Source of the DNA: JAMOBE01 sp039908285
GTDB taxonomy: Bacteria > Pseudomonadota > Alphaproteobacteria > Rhodospirillales > Rhodospirillaceae
Length of the DNA: 16,251 nucleotides
Direction: 5' to 3'
Assembly (NCBI GenBank): GCA_039908285.1
Contig: JAMOBE010000083.1
Coordinates: 1 to 16,251 of the forward strand
Numbering within the stretch: position 1 is the first letter of the stretch; every line of letters begins with the position of its first letter. The notes under the pieces were generated by a model. It made no database searches, was not told where the DNA came from, and saw only the letters and a program-made list of their open reading frames with translations. Of the stretch, positions 6,444 to 13,953 are shown piece by piece. The position numbers and the translations under genes are program-made.

Positions 6444-7288
6444 GCGACTCGTTTACCGTCGCCTGCCTCCAGGTCAACGCCGGCCGCGAGGTGGGGCCCA
6501 ATGTCGACACCGCCTGCCGTCTGGCCCGCGACGCGGCGGGGCAGGGGGCACGGCTGGTGCTGATGCCCGAGAACGTCGCGATGATGGAATGGGGGCGGGA
6601 CAACATCCTCGGCAAGGCCATGCCGGAGGAGGACCACGCCGCCCTGGCCGCCTTCCGCGACCTCGCCCGCGAGCTTGGCATCTGGCTTCACTGCGGCAGT
6701 CTGGCGGTGCGTCTTCCCGGCGACATGGTGGCGAACCGTACCTACGTCCTCGATCCCGGTGGTACCGTCGTCGGGCGCTATGACAAGATCCACATGTTCG
6801 ACGTGGACCTCGGCAACGGCGAGATCTATCGCGAGTCGTCCACCTTTGCTCCCGGCGACAGGGCCGTGCGGGTGGAGACCCCCTGGGGTGGCCTTGGCCT
6901 GTCCATCTGCTATGACCTGCGCTTTCCCCACCTGTTCCGCGCTCTGGCCCAGGGTGGCGCGTCGTTCCTCGCCATACCCGCCGCCTTCACCCGGGTCACC
7001 GGGGAGGCCCACTGGCACGTCCTGCTGCGAGCCCGGGCCATCGAGACCGGCTGCTACGTCTTCGCTCCCGCCCAGACCGGCGAGCACGTCCGCGGTCGCC
7101 AGACCTTCGGCCACGCGCTGATCATCGACCCGTGGGGCGAGGTGCTGGCCGACGCCGGCCTGGACCCCGGCATCATCCTGGCCGAGGTGGACCCGGCCAG
7201 GGTGGCGGACGCCCGCCGCCGCATCCCGGCACTGACCCATGACCGGTCCTTTGATACCAGCGAGCAGCAGGGCAATCGGGCGAAGTGA
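6440..7288 (+). CDS. Nitrilase-superfamily amidase (Nit1/Nit2-like)
   Basis: A 282-residue carbon-nitrogen hydrolase. The Glu-Lys-Cys catalytic triad is complete: Glu44 in 'LMPENV', Lys116 in 'RYDKIHMFDVDL' and Cys157 in 'SICYDLRFP'. The sequence is of the Nit branch, whose characterised members hydrolyse deaminated glutathione or alpha-keto acid omega-amides, not nitriles. Its position behind grxC favours the glutathione-repair activity (inference). The start is TTG at 6440, four bases overlapping the grxC stop (TTGA), with GGTGGA upstream; in-frame sequence further upstream is only the shadow of grxC. It is convergent with the Hsp20 operon, and a long hairpin lies 70 bases past its stop. 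Confidence 0.9.
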   Translation: MSDSFTVACLQVNAGREVGPNVDTACRLARDAAGQGARLVLMPENVAMMEWGRDNILGKAMPEEDHAALAAFRDLARELGIWLHCGSLAVRLPGDMVANRTYVLDPGGTVVGRYDKIHMFDVDLGNGEIYRESSTFAPGDRAVRVETPWGGLGLSICYDLRFPHLFRALAQGGASFLAIPAAFTRVTGEAHWHVLLRARAIETGCYVFAPAQTGEHVRGRQTFGHALIIDPWGEVLADAGLDPGIILAEVDPARVADARRRIPALTHDRSFDTSEQQGNRAK

Positions 7289-7357
7289 GAACCGCCATCG
7301 GCGCAGGGGCGTCGGCCCGCTTCATGCCGGAGGCACGCCTTCGGCACGACGCGGGCT

Positions 7358-7393
7358 CGGCTTCTCGAAAATCCGAAGATTTTCGAGAAGCCG
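7358..7393. terminator. Perfect 16-bp hairpin between convergent genes
   Basis: Arms 7358-7373 and 7378-7393 are exact reverse complements around a CGAA loop. The inner part is AT-rich (AAAATC/GATTTT) and the outer part GC-rich. There is no terminal T-tract on either strand, so it is not a classical intrinsic terminator. Its location between the ends of a plus-strand and a minus-strand gene suggests a bidirectional stop or 3'-end protection element. Confidence 0.6.
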
Positions 7394-7426
7394 CATCAGT
7401 CCGGGTCTCGTCGCTCCCAGGAGGCG

Positions 7427-7942
7427 TTATTCCCTCTTTATCTCGATGCTCCTGGTTTCGGCCTTGGACAGTTCCTTCTTGGGAAGGACCACCCTCAGCA
7501 CACCATCCTTGAACGTCGCGTTCACCTTGTCGGTGTCCACGTTGCCGGGCAGCGGAATGGTGCGCTGGATCACGCCATAGGTCCTCTCGCTCAGGAAATA
7601 GTCGCACCGGCGTTCCTCGCGGCCCGAGCGTTTCTCTCCCCGGATGGTCAGGGTGTCGCTGGTCAGCGAGATCTCGATGTCCTTGTCGTTCATGCCGGGC
7701 AGCTCGGCGGCGACCTCGATCTCCTTGTCGTTCTCCGCCACCTCGACACGCGGCTGAAGCTCGCCACCGAACGCCGGGGTGGAGCCGGTCCGCACCAGCG
7801 GCGCTTCGAACGACCGCCAGAAGCTCTCGAAAGCGCGGTTGACCTCACCCTGGAGGGCGGAAACGGGATTCCGGCCCTCTTGGGGGGCGCCGACACCGTG
7901 CCGGCCGCCCCAGTTCCAGGGAATCAAGTCCCTGATCTGCAT
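7427..7942 (-). CDS. Small heat-shock protein, Hsp20 family (third of operon)
   Basis: The 171-residue chaperone binds unfolding proteins in the cytosol without ATP and holds them for refolding. An N-terminal arm (about 1-60) precedes the alpha-crystallin domain (about 64-165) with 'PRVEVAENDKEIEVAAELPGM', 'DTLTIRGEKR' and the conserved 'FKDGVLRVVLPK'. The C-terminus has the I-x-I anchor 'IEI' (166-168) used for oligomer assembly. AGGAGG precedes ATG by six bases. It follows the second Hsp20 gene after 27 bases. Of the three paralogues it looks most like the common alphaproteobacterial Hsp20 with the 'YFLSERTYG' loop. Confidence 0.95.
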   Translation of the reverse strand: MQIRDLIPWNWGGRHGVGAPQEGRNPVSALQGEVNRAFESFWRSFEAPLVRTGSTPAFGGELQPRVEVAENDKEIEVAAELPGMNDKDIEISLTSDTLTIRGEKRSGREERRCDYFLSERTYGVIQRTIPLPGNVDTDKVNATFKDGVLRVVLPKKELSKAETRSIEIKRE

Positions 7943-7969
7943 CTTCGGCCTCCTCTTTGTCCTGTTCAG

Positions 7970-8356
7970 TCAACCCGCCTTGACCGTGATCGTCTTCGTC
8001 GGCGGTGGACTGGCCTTCGGCAGAGTCAACTTGAGAAGGCCATCCTTCATCGTCGCGTGGATCCGCTCCTCGTCGATGTCTTCCGACAGGGTGAACGACC
8101 GGTGATAGTTGCCATCGCGGTATTCCGCATAGGTCTGGGCGTATCCCTCGATGGTCGTCGTCTCGCCGCAGCCGGTGATCATCAGAGTCCGGTTATCGAG
8201 CTTGATGTCGATGCCGTCGGCCCCGACACCCGGCATCTCCACCATCACCACCAGGTCGTCACCGGTCTCGTAGATATCGGTGGACGGAGTGAAGGTCGGA
8301 AGGGCGCGGGTCGTCTCCATCCGGGCCACGTCGCCATGAATCGCCTGTTCAGCCAT
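7970..8356 (-). CDS. Small heat-shock protein, Hsp20 family (second of operon)
   Basis: 128 residues, with a short N-terminal arm and an alpha-crystallin domain: 'TDIYETGDDLVVMVEMPGV' at the start and 'MKDGLLKLTLPK' near the end. The tail carries only an I-x-V ('ITV') in place of I-x-I. The frame is open upstream into the preceding gene, but ATG 8356 has AAGGAG eight bases upstream and begins just 13 bases after the previous stop. The short arm and weaker tail suggest smaller oligomers or hetero-oligomers with its neighbours (inference). 'YAEYRDGNYHRSFTL' marks the loop region. Confidence 0.93.
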   Translation of the reverse strand: MAEQAIHGDVARMETTRALPTFTPSTDIYETGDDLVVMVEMPGVGADGIDIKLDNRTLMITGCGETTTIEGYAQTYAEYRDGNYHRSFTLSEDIDEERIHATMKDGLLKLTLPKASPPPTKTITVKAG

Positions 8357-8369
8357 GTCACCCACTCCT

Positions 8370-8816
8370 TCAGGCGTTGCTGATCTTGATGCGCCGGGGC
8401 TTGTCCGCCTCGGGCCGCGGCAGCAGGATCTTGACCACGCCGTTGCGGAAGCTCGCCTCGACGCGGTCGGAGTCCACCGGGAACGGCAGGGCGATGGTGC
8501 GGCCGAACGTGCCGTGGTCGCGTTCACGGCGGTGATAGGTCACCTCCTCGCCGGTCGGAGCGGCTTCGTCGCGTCGACCTTTGAGGGTCAGGGTGTTGCG
8601 GTGGACCGTCACTTCGATGTTTTCCGGTGAGACGCCCGGGACCTCGGCGGTCACCATGGCCCCCTCCTCGCCGGTCCAGACATTCATCGATGGGTACTCG
8701 CCAGCCTCGGTCATCGTGCCGAAGCGGCCGAACAGGCGGTTCATCTCCTCCTGCATCCGTTGCAGATTGAGTATCGGATCCGCCCAGACATCCCTGCCCT
8801 GCGAATAGCGCAGCAT
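8370..8816 (-). CDS. Small heat-shock protein, Hsp20 family (first of operon)
   Basis: 148 residues. 'DPILNLQRMQEEMNRLFGRF' is the typical N-terminal amphipathic arm, followed by the alpha-crystallin domain (about 45-140) with 'VTAEVPGVSPENIEVTV', 'NTLTLKGRR' and 'FRNGVVKILLPRPE'. It ends in I-x-I ('IKI'). ATG 8816 is preceded by AAGGAGG at five bases; the longer frame to 8861 has no such site. As first gene of the three it takes the upstream promoter and leader (8817-9013). Heat control is expected from the family; the sequence does not prove the mechanism. Confidence 0.95.
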   Translation of the reverse strand: MLRYSQGRDVWADPILNLQRMQEEMNRLFGRFGTMTEAGEYPSMNVWTGEEGAMVTAEVPGVSPENIEVTVHRNTLTLKGRRDEAAPTGEEVTYHRRERDHGTFGRTIALPFPVDSDRVEASFRNGVVKILLPRPEADKPRRIKISNA

Positions 8817-8921
8817 GTGGTCCTCCTTCGACTTGGCCACCTGGTCAATGGCACCAAACATTACATCTCGTCGTTCCTGTCAGTCCGCGGTGGGAGCCCT
8901 TTCGGTACTCACCATCCGCGT

Positions 8922-8965
8922 CTCGTGAACACGAGTGATTTAATGCTGGCGGGAGCGAAGTCAAG
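8922..8965 (-). promoter_or_regulatory. Candidate promoter and dyad upstream of the Hsp20 operon
   Basis: On the minus strand CTTGAC (8965-8960) is followed at 15-16 bases by TTAAAT/TAAATC (8943-8937), in the range of both sigma-70 and alphaproteobacterial RpoH promoters, whose -35 begins CTTG. Directly downstream, near the expected transcription start, is the palindrome CTCGTGAACACGAG (8922-8935). That could be an operator or a 5' leader stem. It is not the CIRCE sequence. The remaining leader (8817-8921) shows no clear RNA thermometer. Confidence 0.4.
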
Positions 8966-9013
8966 GGCAACCGCGGCCTTTGGGACCACGACCCGGCCGC
9001 ACGCCAGGGTGCG

Positions 9014-10228
9014 CTATGCCGTCAGGGCCTGGGTCAGGTCGTCGATGATGTCGGCTACATCCTCAAGACCCACCGACAGACGGACAAGTCCCTCGGTTAT
9101 GCCCTGCGCCGCCTTGTCCTCGGGGGAGAGTCGCTGATGGGTCGTGGTCGCCGGATGGGTGATGAGGCTTTTGGCATCGCCCAGATTATTGGAGATGTCG
9201 ATGAGCCGCAGGGCGTTCAGGGTCCGGTAGGCCCGGGCCCGGGCCTCTGGACCGGACCCGAAGTCGAAGGCCAGCACGTTGCCGCCGCGGCCGCTCATCT
9301 GGCGCATGGCCAGTTCGTGCTGGGGATGGCTCGCGAGGCCGGGATGGAGCACGCGCTTCAGCTCCCCCTTCAGCTCCCCCTGGCCCTCGAGGAAGCGGGC
9401 GACGGCGAGGGCGTTGTCGCACTGCCGCTCCACCCGCAGGTCCAGGGTCTCCAGACCTTTCAGCATCACCCAGGCGTTGAAGGGACTCATGGCGGGCCCG
9501 GTGTGGCGCAGGAACATGGCGAGCTTGTCGTCGATCCACTGCTGGTCGTTGGCGAGCACCGCCCCGCCCAGACAGCGGCCCTGGCCGTCGATGTGCTTGG
9601 TGGTGGAATAGATGACGATGTCGGCGCCAAGCTCCAGCGGACGCTGAAGGACGGGAGTCGCGAATACGTTGTCCACGATCACCCGGGCGCCGGCCCCATG
9701 GGCCAGCGCGCAGAGGTGCGGCAGGTCGATGATCTCGAGGGTCGGGTTGGACGGCGTCTCGACGAACACCGCCGCCGTGGGCTGGGACAGGGCGGCCGTC
9801 CAGGCCTTGGCGTCGGTGCCGTCCACGAACGTCGCGGTGATGCCGAAGCGGGGCAGGATGTCGCCGATGATGTATGCGCACGAGCCGAACAGCGCCCGCG
9901 AGGCCACCACCCGGTCCCCGGTCTTGAGCTGGCACATCAGCGCGGCGAACACCGCCGCCATGCCCGATGCGGTGGACCGGCAGTCGGCGGCGCCCTCCAC
10001 CTCGGCCAGGCGGTTTTCAAAGGTGCGGATGGTCGGGTTCTTGAAGCGGGAATAGACGTAGCGGTCACGGGTACCGTCGAAGGACTCCTGCGCTTCCTCC
10101 GCCGTCCCGTACACATAGCCCGAGGTCAGGAACAGCGCCTCGGAGGTTTCGCAGAAATTGGACCGATCCAGGCCACCGCGAACCTGACGGGTACGCGGCC
10201 GCCACCCGGTGGTGGAAGCATCCTTCAT
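9014..10228 (-). CDS. metZ: O-succinylhomoserine sulfhydrylase
   Basis: A 404-residue PLP enzyme of the Cys/Met-metabolism family that makes homocysteine from O-succinylhomoserine and sulfide, the direct-sulfhydrylation route to methionine. The PLP lysine is Lys211 in 'YSTTKHIDGQGR'; 'YSRFKNPT' (59-66) and 'VETPSNPTLEIIDL' (156-169) are family landmarks, and the C-terminal 'SLITHPATTTHQRL' fits the metZ branch over metB or metY. Length is normal. AAGGAGA lies five bases before ATG. metW and metX are not adjacent. A plausible promoter is at 10292-10319. It is the last gene before the divergently spaced Hsp20 promoter region. Confidence 0.93.
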   Translation of the reverse strand: MKDASTTGWRPRTRQVRGGLDRSNFCETSEALFLTSGYVYGTAEEAQESFDGTRDRYVYSRFKNPTIRTFENRLAEVEGAADCRSTASGMAAVFAALMCQLKTGDRVVASRALFGSCAYIIGDILPRFGITATFVDGTDAKAWTAALSQPTAAVFVETPSNPTLEIIDLPHLCALAHGAGARVIVDNVFATPVLQRPLELGADIVIYSTTKHIDGQGRCLGGAVLANDQQWIDDKLAMFLRHTGPAMSPFNAWVMLKGLETLDLRVERQCDNALAVARFLEGQGELKGELKRVLHPGLASHPQHELAMRQMSGRGGNVLAFDFGSGPEARARAYRTLNALRLIDISNNLGDAKSLITHPATTTHQRLSPEDKAAQGITEGLVRLSVGLEDVADIIDDLTQALTA

Positions 10229-10291
10229 GATCGTCTCCTTGGGCTTTGATCCATCAACCGGGGGAAAGCGATGCCAGCCGGTTTCCGCAGC

Positions 10292-10319
10292 ATCATACGC
10301 GTTCCGGCCAGCGGGTCAG
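10292..10319 (-). promoter_or_regulatory. Candidate promoter for metZ
   Basis: On the minus strand CTGACC (10319-10314), 16 bases, TATGAT (10297-10292). The -10 matches at five of six positions and the -35 at four. The -35 overlaps the stop codon of the upstream SH3 gene. The leader to ATG 10228 would be about 57 bases. Confidence 0.4.
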
Positions 10320-10831
10320 TTCAGAAATTCGCCCCGGTGGATGCCCCAGAACTCGGTGCGCCGTAGCCAGCCCGAGTAGCCGGACACGACCACCCGGCAG
10401 AACTGCGACTCCCGCGGGCACTCGACCAGTTCCCCGACCACCCCCGGCTCCACCATGGCCACCGGTGGCGCCTCGTCGGTCTGGGCCAGCCGCAGCGAGC
10501 GGGTATGGCCCAGCACCACCAGGGTGCGCCGTCCAGCCAGCATGCTCTGATGCACCCAGCCCTCGGTGCCTTCCCAGTCGCGGATGCGGCGCCAGGTCTC
10601 GTACTCGGCGATGACCTCGACCGGGTAGCCCCGCTTCAGATAGGTCCAGTCCACCGGATAGCGGGTGCCCGGCCCGGTGCGCAGGTTGACCTCGTCCGAG
10701 CGCAGCGACACGAACCGCGGCAGGGGAAGTCCGCCGTTCTCGGGCGCCGCCAGGACAGGCGCGCTCAGCCCCGAAAGCAGGAGGACAAGTGCGCCAAGGA
10801 CGCGGGACGTTGAGATTTTGACCATGGTCAT
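10316..10831 (-). CDS. Secreted bacterial SH3-domain protein
   Basis: 171 residues from ATG 10831 (169 from 10825; neither has a good ribosome binding site, so the start is uncertain, and a frame open to 10921 is unlikely to be used). A signal peptide (about 'VLGALVLLLSGLSAPVLA') is followed by a bacterial SH3 domain with 'VNLRTGPGTRYPVDW' and 'GTEGWVHQSML', then a second, degenerate SH3 repeat ending 'CRVVVSGYSGWLRRTEFWGI'. Such domains bind peptidoglycan peptides or ligands in the periplasm; no enzymatic domain is present. It resembles the alphaproteobacterial SH3 proteins often annotated as SH3-like/DUF1058. TTGACC at 10921-10916 may be its -35, but the -10 is poor. Role unknown beyond envelope localisation. 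Confidence 0.82.
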   Translation of the reverse strand: MTMVKISTSRVLGALVLLLSGLSAPVLAAPENGGLPLPRFVSLRSDEVNLRTGPGTRYPVDWTYLKRGYPVEVIAEYETWRRIRDWEGTEGWVHQSMLAGRRTLVVLGHTRSLRLAQTDEAPPVAMVEPGVVGELVECPRESQFCRVVVSGYSGWLRRTEFWGIHRGEFLN

Positions 10832-10957
10832 GTTCTGTCGTTCGGGTCGCGTGCGTGAATCGATCGCATTTCTCCGTTCGCAAATCGCCGCAGGGTAATG
10901 AGATTGCGCGCCGACGGTCAAGGCTTGCCGACGTGGTGCTCCATCCGGTGAACGGTG

Positions 10958-12169
10958 TCAATCCTTGTGGAAGACGGCGAAGTGGTTGGGATTGCCCCAG
11001 TGGGAAATCAGGGCCTCGTCCGAATTGCACAGATCCACCAGTCCCTGGGTATCACCGGCGAGGATCAGGCGCAGGGCCTGCTCCACGCCGTCCAGCATGG
11101 CGGCCGCGCCCGGCCGGGCCACGGGGTCCTCGGCGTAGATGTGCGCCCGGCTGACGAGAAGGCGCAATCGCTCTATAGCTCGTGCGCAGCGGGTGATGCC
11201 CGCCACATCGGGTGTCTCGTACCCGGCGTCGATGGACTCGACGAACTCCCGCGTCGCCCTCACCACGGCCGCGACTTCGTCCTCGTCACCGCACAGGAAC
11301 ATGGTGGTGCCGAACAGGTGACCCAGGCAGTTGCGATCGATGAATCGGCGGGTCCGGGCGAGTCGCGCCTCGGGCGGCGTCTCGTTCTTGTACCAGTACA
11401 CGGCCAGGCTGTCTCGATAGGACGGCCACGAGCCACTCAGGGAAAGGCCGCGCGCCGCCATCTGCCGGACCACCTCCGCCGCATCGAGGGAGTACTTCAG
11501 CCGGATGAAGGGGTTTTCCAGCACGTCCATGACCCATGACTCGAAGGCCCGGGTATGGCGAATGCTGTTCCACTTGGTGGCATACAGGCGCCAGGCCAGC
11601 TCGACGCTTCGCCGTCCGCCGGTCATGGACGCCAGCGCTGCGAAAAGGAGCTTCCACAGCGCCTCCAGCCCGAAGCTGGTGCGGTCGTAATAGCTGATCA
11701 CGGCATACCCGCCCGGCCGCAATAGGCGGGCGAACAGGTCCATCCACAAGGCCTCGGGGCGGACCGAGAAGATGAACCCCTCGGCCACGACCGCGTCGAA
11801 GGTGCGGGTCGGGACATAGCGCTCGATCGGCAGGGACGACAGCTCGGCGAGGCGATCGGTCAGTCCGAACCGCCTCAGGTAGGCATTGATGAACTCATGG
11901 GCCTTGAGGTTGGGCTCCACCAGCGTGAGACGCGCTCCCCACTGGGCGAAGACGAGGGCGTTCTCCCCGCTGTCCGGGCCGAACTCGATGACGTCGGCGC
12001 CTTTGAAGACGTGGGGCGAAACCCCCAGGAGTTCGGAGAACAGCCGCCAGCGCTGGGCGGCATAGCGGCTCAGTTCATCGTCGGTTTCCAGTTTGGCGAA
12101 GGTGGGAAGCCGCTCCGTCAGATCATAGTAGGTGATCATGCTGGAGACCGCGGTGTCCGTATCCGTCAT
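10958..12169 (-). CDS. Class I SAM-dependent methyltransferase
   Basis: 403 residues from ATG 12169 (GGAAA nine bases upstream; GTG 12172 also possible). The SAM-binding motif I is 'VIEFGPDSG' (60-68), the acidic ribose-binding residue is Glu85 in 'LVEPN', motif IV is 'FDAVVAEGF' and the post-motif strand is 'LLRPGGYAVISYY'. The C-terminal 200 residues are helical and I do not recognise them; they may select the substrate. It begins 46 bases after the chemoreceptor stop and is the last gene of the minus-strand run headed by sugar-nucleotide genes. Plausible substrates are a glycan, a sugar intermediate or a small metabolite; it is not CheR. There is no signal peptide, so it is cytosolic. Confidence 0.82.
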   Translation of the reverse strand: MTDTDTAVSSMITYYDLTERLPTFAKLETDDELSRYAAQRWRLFSELLGVSPHVFKGADVIEFGPDSGENALVFAQWGARLTLVEPNLKAHEFINAYLRRFGLTDRLAELSSLPIERYVPTRTFDAVVAEGFIFSVRPEALWMDLFARLLRPGGYAVISYYDRTSFGLEALWKLLFAALASMTGGRRSVELAWRLYATKWNSIRHTRAFESWVMDVLENPFIRLKYSLDAAEVVRQMAARGLSLSGSWPSYRDSLAVYWYKNETPPEARLARTRRFIDRNCLGHLFGTTMFLCGDEDEVAAVVRATREFVESIDAGYETPDVAGITRCARAIERLRLLVSRAHIYAEDPVARPGAAAMLDGVEQALRLILAGDTQGLVDLCNSDEALISHWGNPNHFAVFHKD

Positions 12170-12214
12170 CACGCTTTCTTTCCGCTCATGTCCCGGGGGT
12201 TCACGCGCTGATTC

Positions 12215-13927
12215 TCAGCTTCTGAGTTTGACAAGGAATTCATCCACGACCGATGCGAGTCGCTCCGACTCGCCGGTCATGGAGGCGGCGGCACCAAGCA
12301 GGTTCTGCGATGCGTCGCCGGTTGCCGCGGCGGCGCTGGTGACCCCGGCGATGTTCTCCGAGGCCGTGCCGGTGAACCCGTTGACGCTGTCCAGGGCGAG
12401 GGCGATCGAGTCGGTGGAGCGCCGCTGCGCCTCCATCAGGTCGGCCGCGCGTCGGGTGACGTCGCTCACCTGGTCGATGGCCGAGCGGATGCCGCCGATG
12501 GCGGTGACGGCGTCTCCCGTCGCGCCCTGAACCGCCGCCACGAGGCCGCGGATGTTGTCCACGGCGGCGGCGCTCTGCCCGGCGAGCTTCTTGACTTCGG
12601 TGGCGACGACGGCGAACCCCTTGCCCAGTTCCCCGGCGTGCGCAGCCTCGATGGTGGCGTTGAGGGCCAAAAGGTTGGTCTGTGATGCGATGGCCTCGAT
12701 CAGGCGGATCGCCTCGGCGATCTTGACGGCGGCACTTTCCAGCTGGGCGATGGTCTCGGTGGCGCGGGCGGCCTCGGTGCGGGCGCCCTCCGCCGCCATC
12801 GAGGTCTCGCCCATGCCGCCCTCGATCTGGGCGACGGTTGCCACCAGCGCCTCGGCCGAACGGGTGGCGGTGACGGTGGTGGCGCTGGCATCGGTGGCTG
12901 CGTATTGAGCCTTCTGCGCCTGGGCCGAGGTGCCGATGGCCAGTTCGAACATATGGGCGGCGGTCGACTCCACCATCTTCGCCGACCCGGCCACCTGGGC
13001 GGCCACGTCCTTGACGCTCGTCTCAAGATCATCGGCGAGCCGGCGGAGTGCGGCCTGACGCTCGGCCTCGGCCCGCTCCTCGATGGCCTGCTGCTCGGCC
13101 CGCAGCCGGTCCATGGCGAGGGTGTTGTCCTTGAACACGGCGACGGCCTGGGCCATTTCGCCCATCTCGTCCTGGCGCTCGACCAGGGGGATGTCGATGT
13201 CGGTCCGTCCGGTGGCCAGTGTTTTCATGGTGTCGGTCATTCGCTTCAGCGAGCGGATCACCCCCCGGTGCAGGGCGAAGCCGGTCACGCCGGTCACCAC
13301 CAGCACCGCGACCACCAGCAACAGCAGCGCGCGGTTGCGCGCCTTGTCCAGTTCCTCCTCCACCTGGGCCAGCGATGTGGTGAGCTTGATGACTCCTCGC
13401 ACCTTGTGATTGCCGCCGTGGCAGCGATGGCAGCGTTCGGCATTGGGAATGGGGGCCAGGAACGACATCAGGTTTTCCCCGTCCGCGGCGGTCTCGAAGG
13501 TGCGGACGGTGCGGATCTCATCGATCGCCTGACGGAGGGCGGGATTGTCCGGCGGCAGGACCTGTATCGTCTCTTCCTTGTCGCGCGTTGAGAAGTCCTC
13601 GCTGCCGCGGCGGCGGTTGACTTCGTTGATGGTCTCATTCCGGCGGAACGCCTCGATGCCCGTGGTGCGGATGATGCGCAGCTCGCGCACGTCCTTCACC
13701 GCCTTCAGGCTCTCGGCGAAGGCCTGGGCGATGTCGGCATATCCGGCGACCATGATGGTCTCCAGACTGTGCTGGACGCTTTCGGTGAGGCGGAGCATGG
13801 CGCGTTCGTTCTGGTGCTCGACGATCGCCTGCTGTTGCAGGTGGTTGGTCGCCACGACGGCGGCAACACCCAGACTCGCCGACAGACCGGCGATGCCGAT
13901 GATGCGAGGACCGAGTCTGATTCCCAT
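12215..13927 (-). CDS. Methyl-accepting chemotaxis protein with periplasmic CxxCH motif
   Basis: 570 residues from ATG 13927. ATG 13933 is only three bases from its GGAGG, whereas 13927 is nine away. Membrane segment 1 is at about 9-27, followed by a periplasmic sensor (about 28-198), membrane segment 2 (about 199-219), HAMP (about 220-272) and the cytoplasmic signalling hairpin with the CheA/CheW-contact tip 'IASQTNLLALNATIEAAHAG' near residue 420. The sensor holds 'ERCHRCHGGNHKVRGVI' with a CxxCH c-type haem motif at 166-170, of the kind found in DUF3365/Tll0287-like haem sensors and in DcrA-like receptors. It probably senses redox state, oxygen or NO (inference). There is no C-terminal CheR-docking pentapeptide. 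It lies 26 bases downstream of the sugar cupin gene and is probably co-transcribed with it. Confidence 0.93.
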   Translation of the reverse strand: MGIRLGPRIIGIAGLSASLGVAAVVATNHLQQQAIVEHQNERAMLRLTESVQHSLETIMVAGYADIAQAFAESLKAVKDVRELRIIRTTGIEAFRRNETINEVNRRRGSEDFSTRDKEETIQVLPPDNPALRQAIDEIRTVRTFETAADGENLMSFLAPIPNAERCHRCHGGNHKVRGVIKLTTSLAQVEEELDKARNRALLLLVVAVLVVTGVTGFALHRGVIRSLKRMTDTMKTLATGRTDIDIPLVERQDEMGEMAQAVAVFKDNTLAMDRLRAEQQAIEERAEAERQAALRRLADDLETSVKDVAAQVAGSAKMVESTAAHMFELAIGTSAQAQKAQYAATDASATTVTATRSAEALVATVAQIEGGMGETSMAAEGARTEAARATETIAQLESAAVKIAEAIRLIEAIASQTNLLALNATIEAAHAGELGKGFAVVATEVKKLAGQSAAAVDNIRGLVAAVQGATGDAVTAIGGIRSAIDQVSDVTRRAADLMEAQRRSTDSIALALDSVNGFTGTASENIAGVTSAAAATGDASQNLLGAAASMTGESERLASVVDEFLVKLRS

Positions 13928-13953
13928 TTCCATCCCCCTCCGTATGTCGAACC

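Noticed and set aside
8817..8937. ROSE or fourU RNA thermometer in the Hsp20 leader
   Set aside because: The region near the ribosome binding site lacks the conserved U-rich anti-Shine-Dalgarno stretch; no stem covering AAGGAGG is evident by eye.
9137..10249. 370-codon plus-strand open frame antisense to metZ
   Set aside because: Composition is typical of an antisense shadow, there is no ribosome binding site, and metZ on the other strand is complete and conserved.
10229..10315. SAM-II riboswitch upstream of metZ
   Set aside because: SAM-II elements often precede metZ in alphaproteobacteria, so I looked for one. The conserved core segments and pseudoknot pairing are not visible in this 87-base gap.
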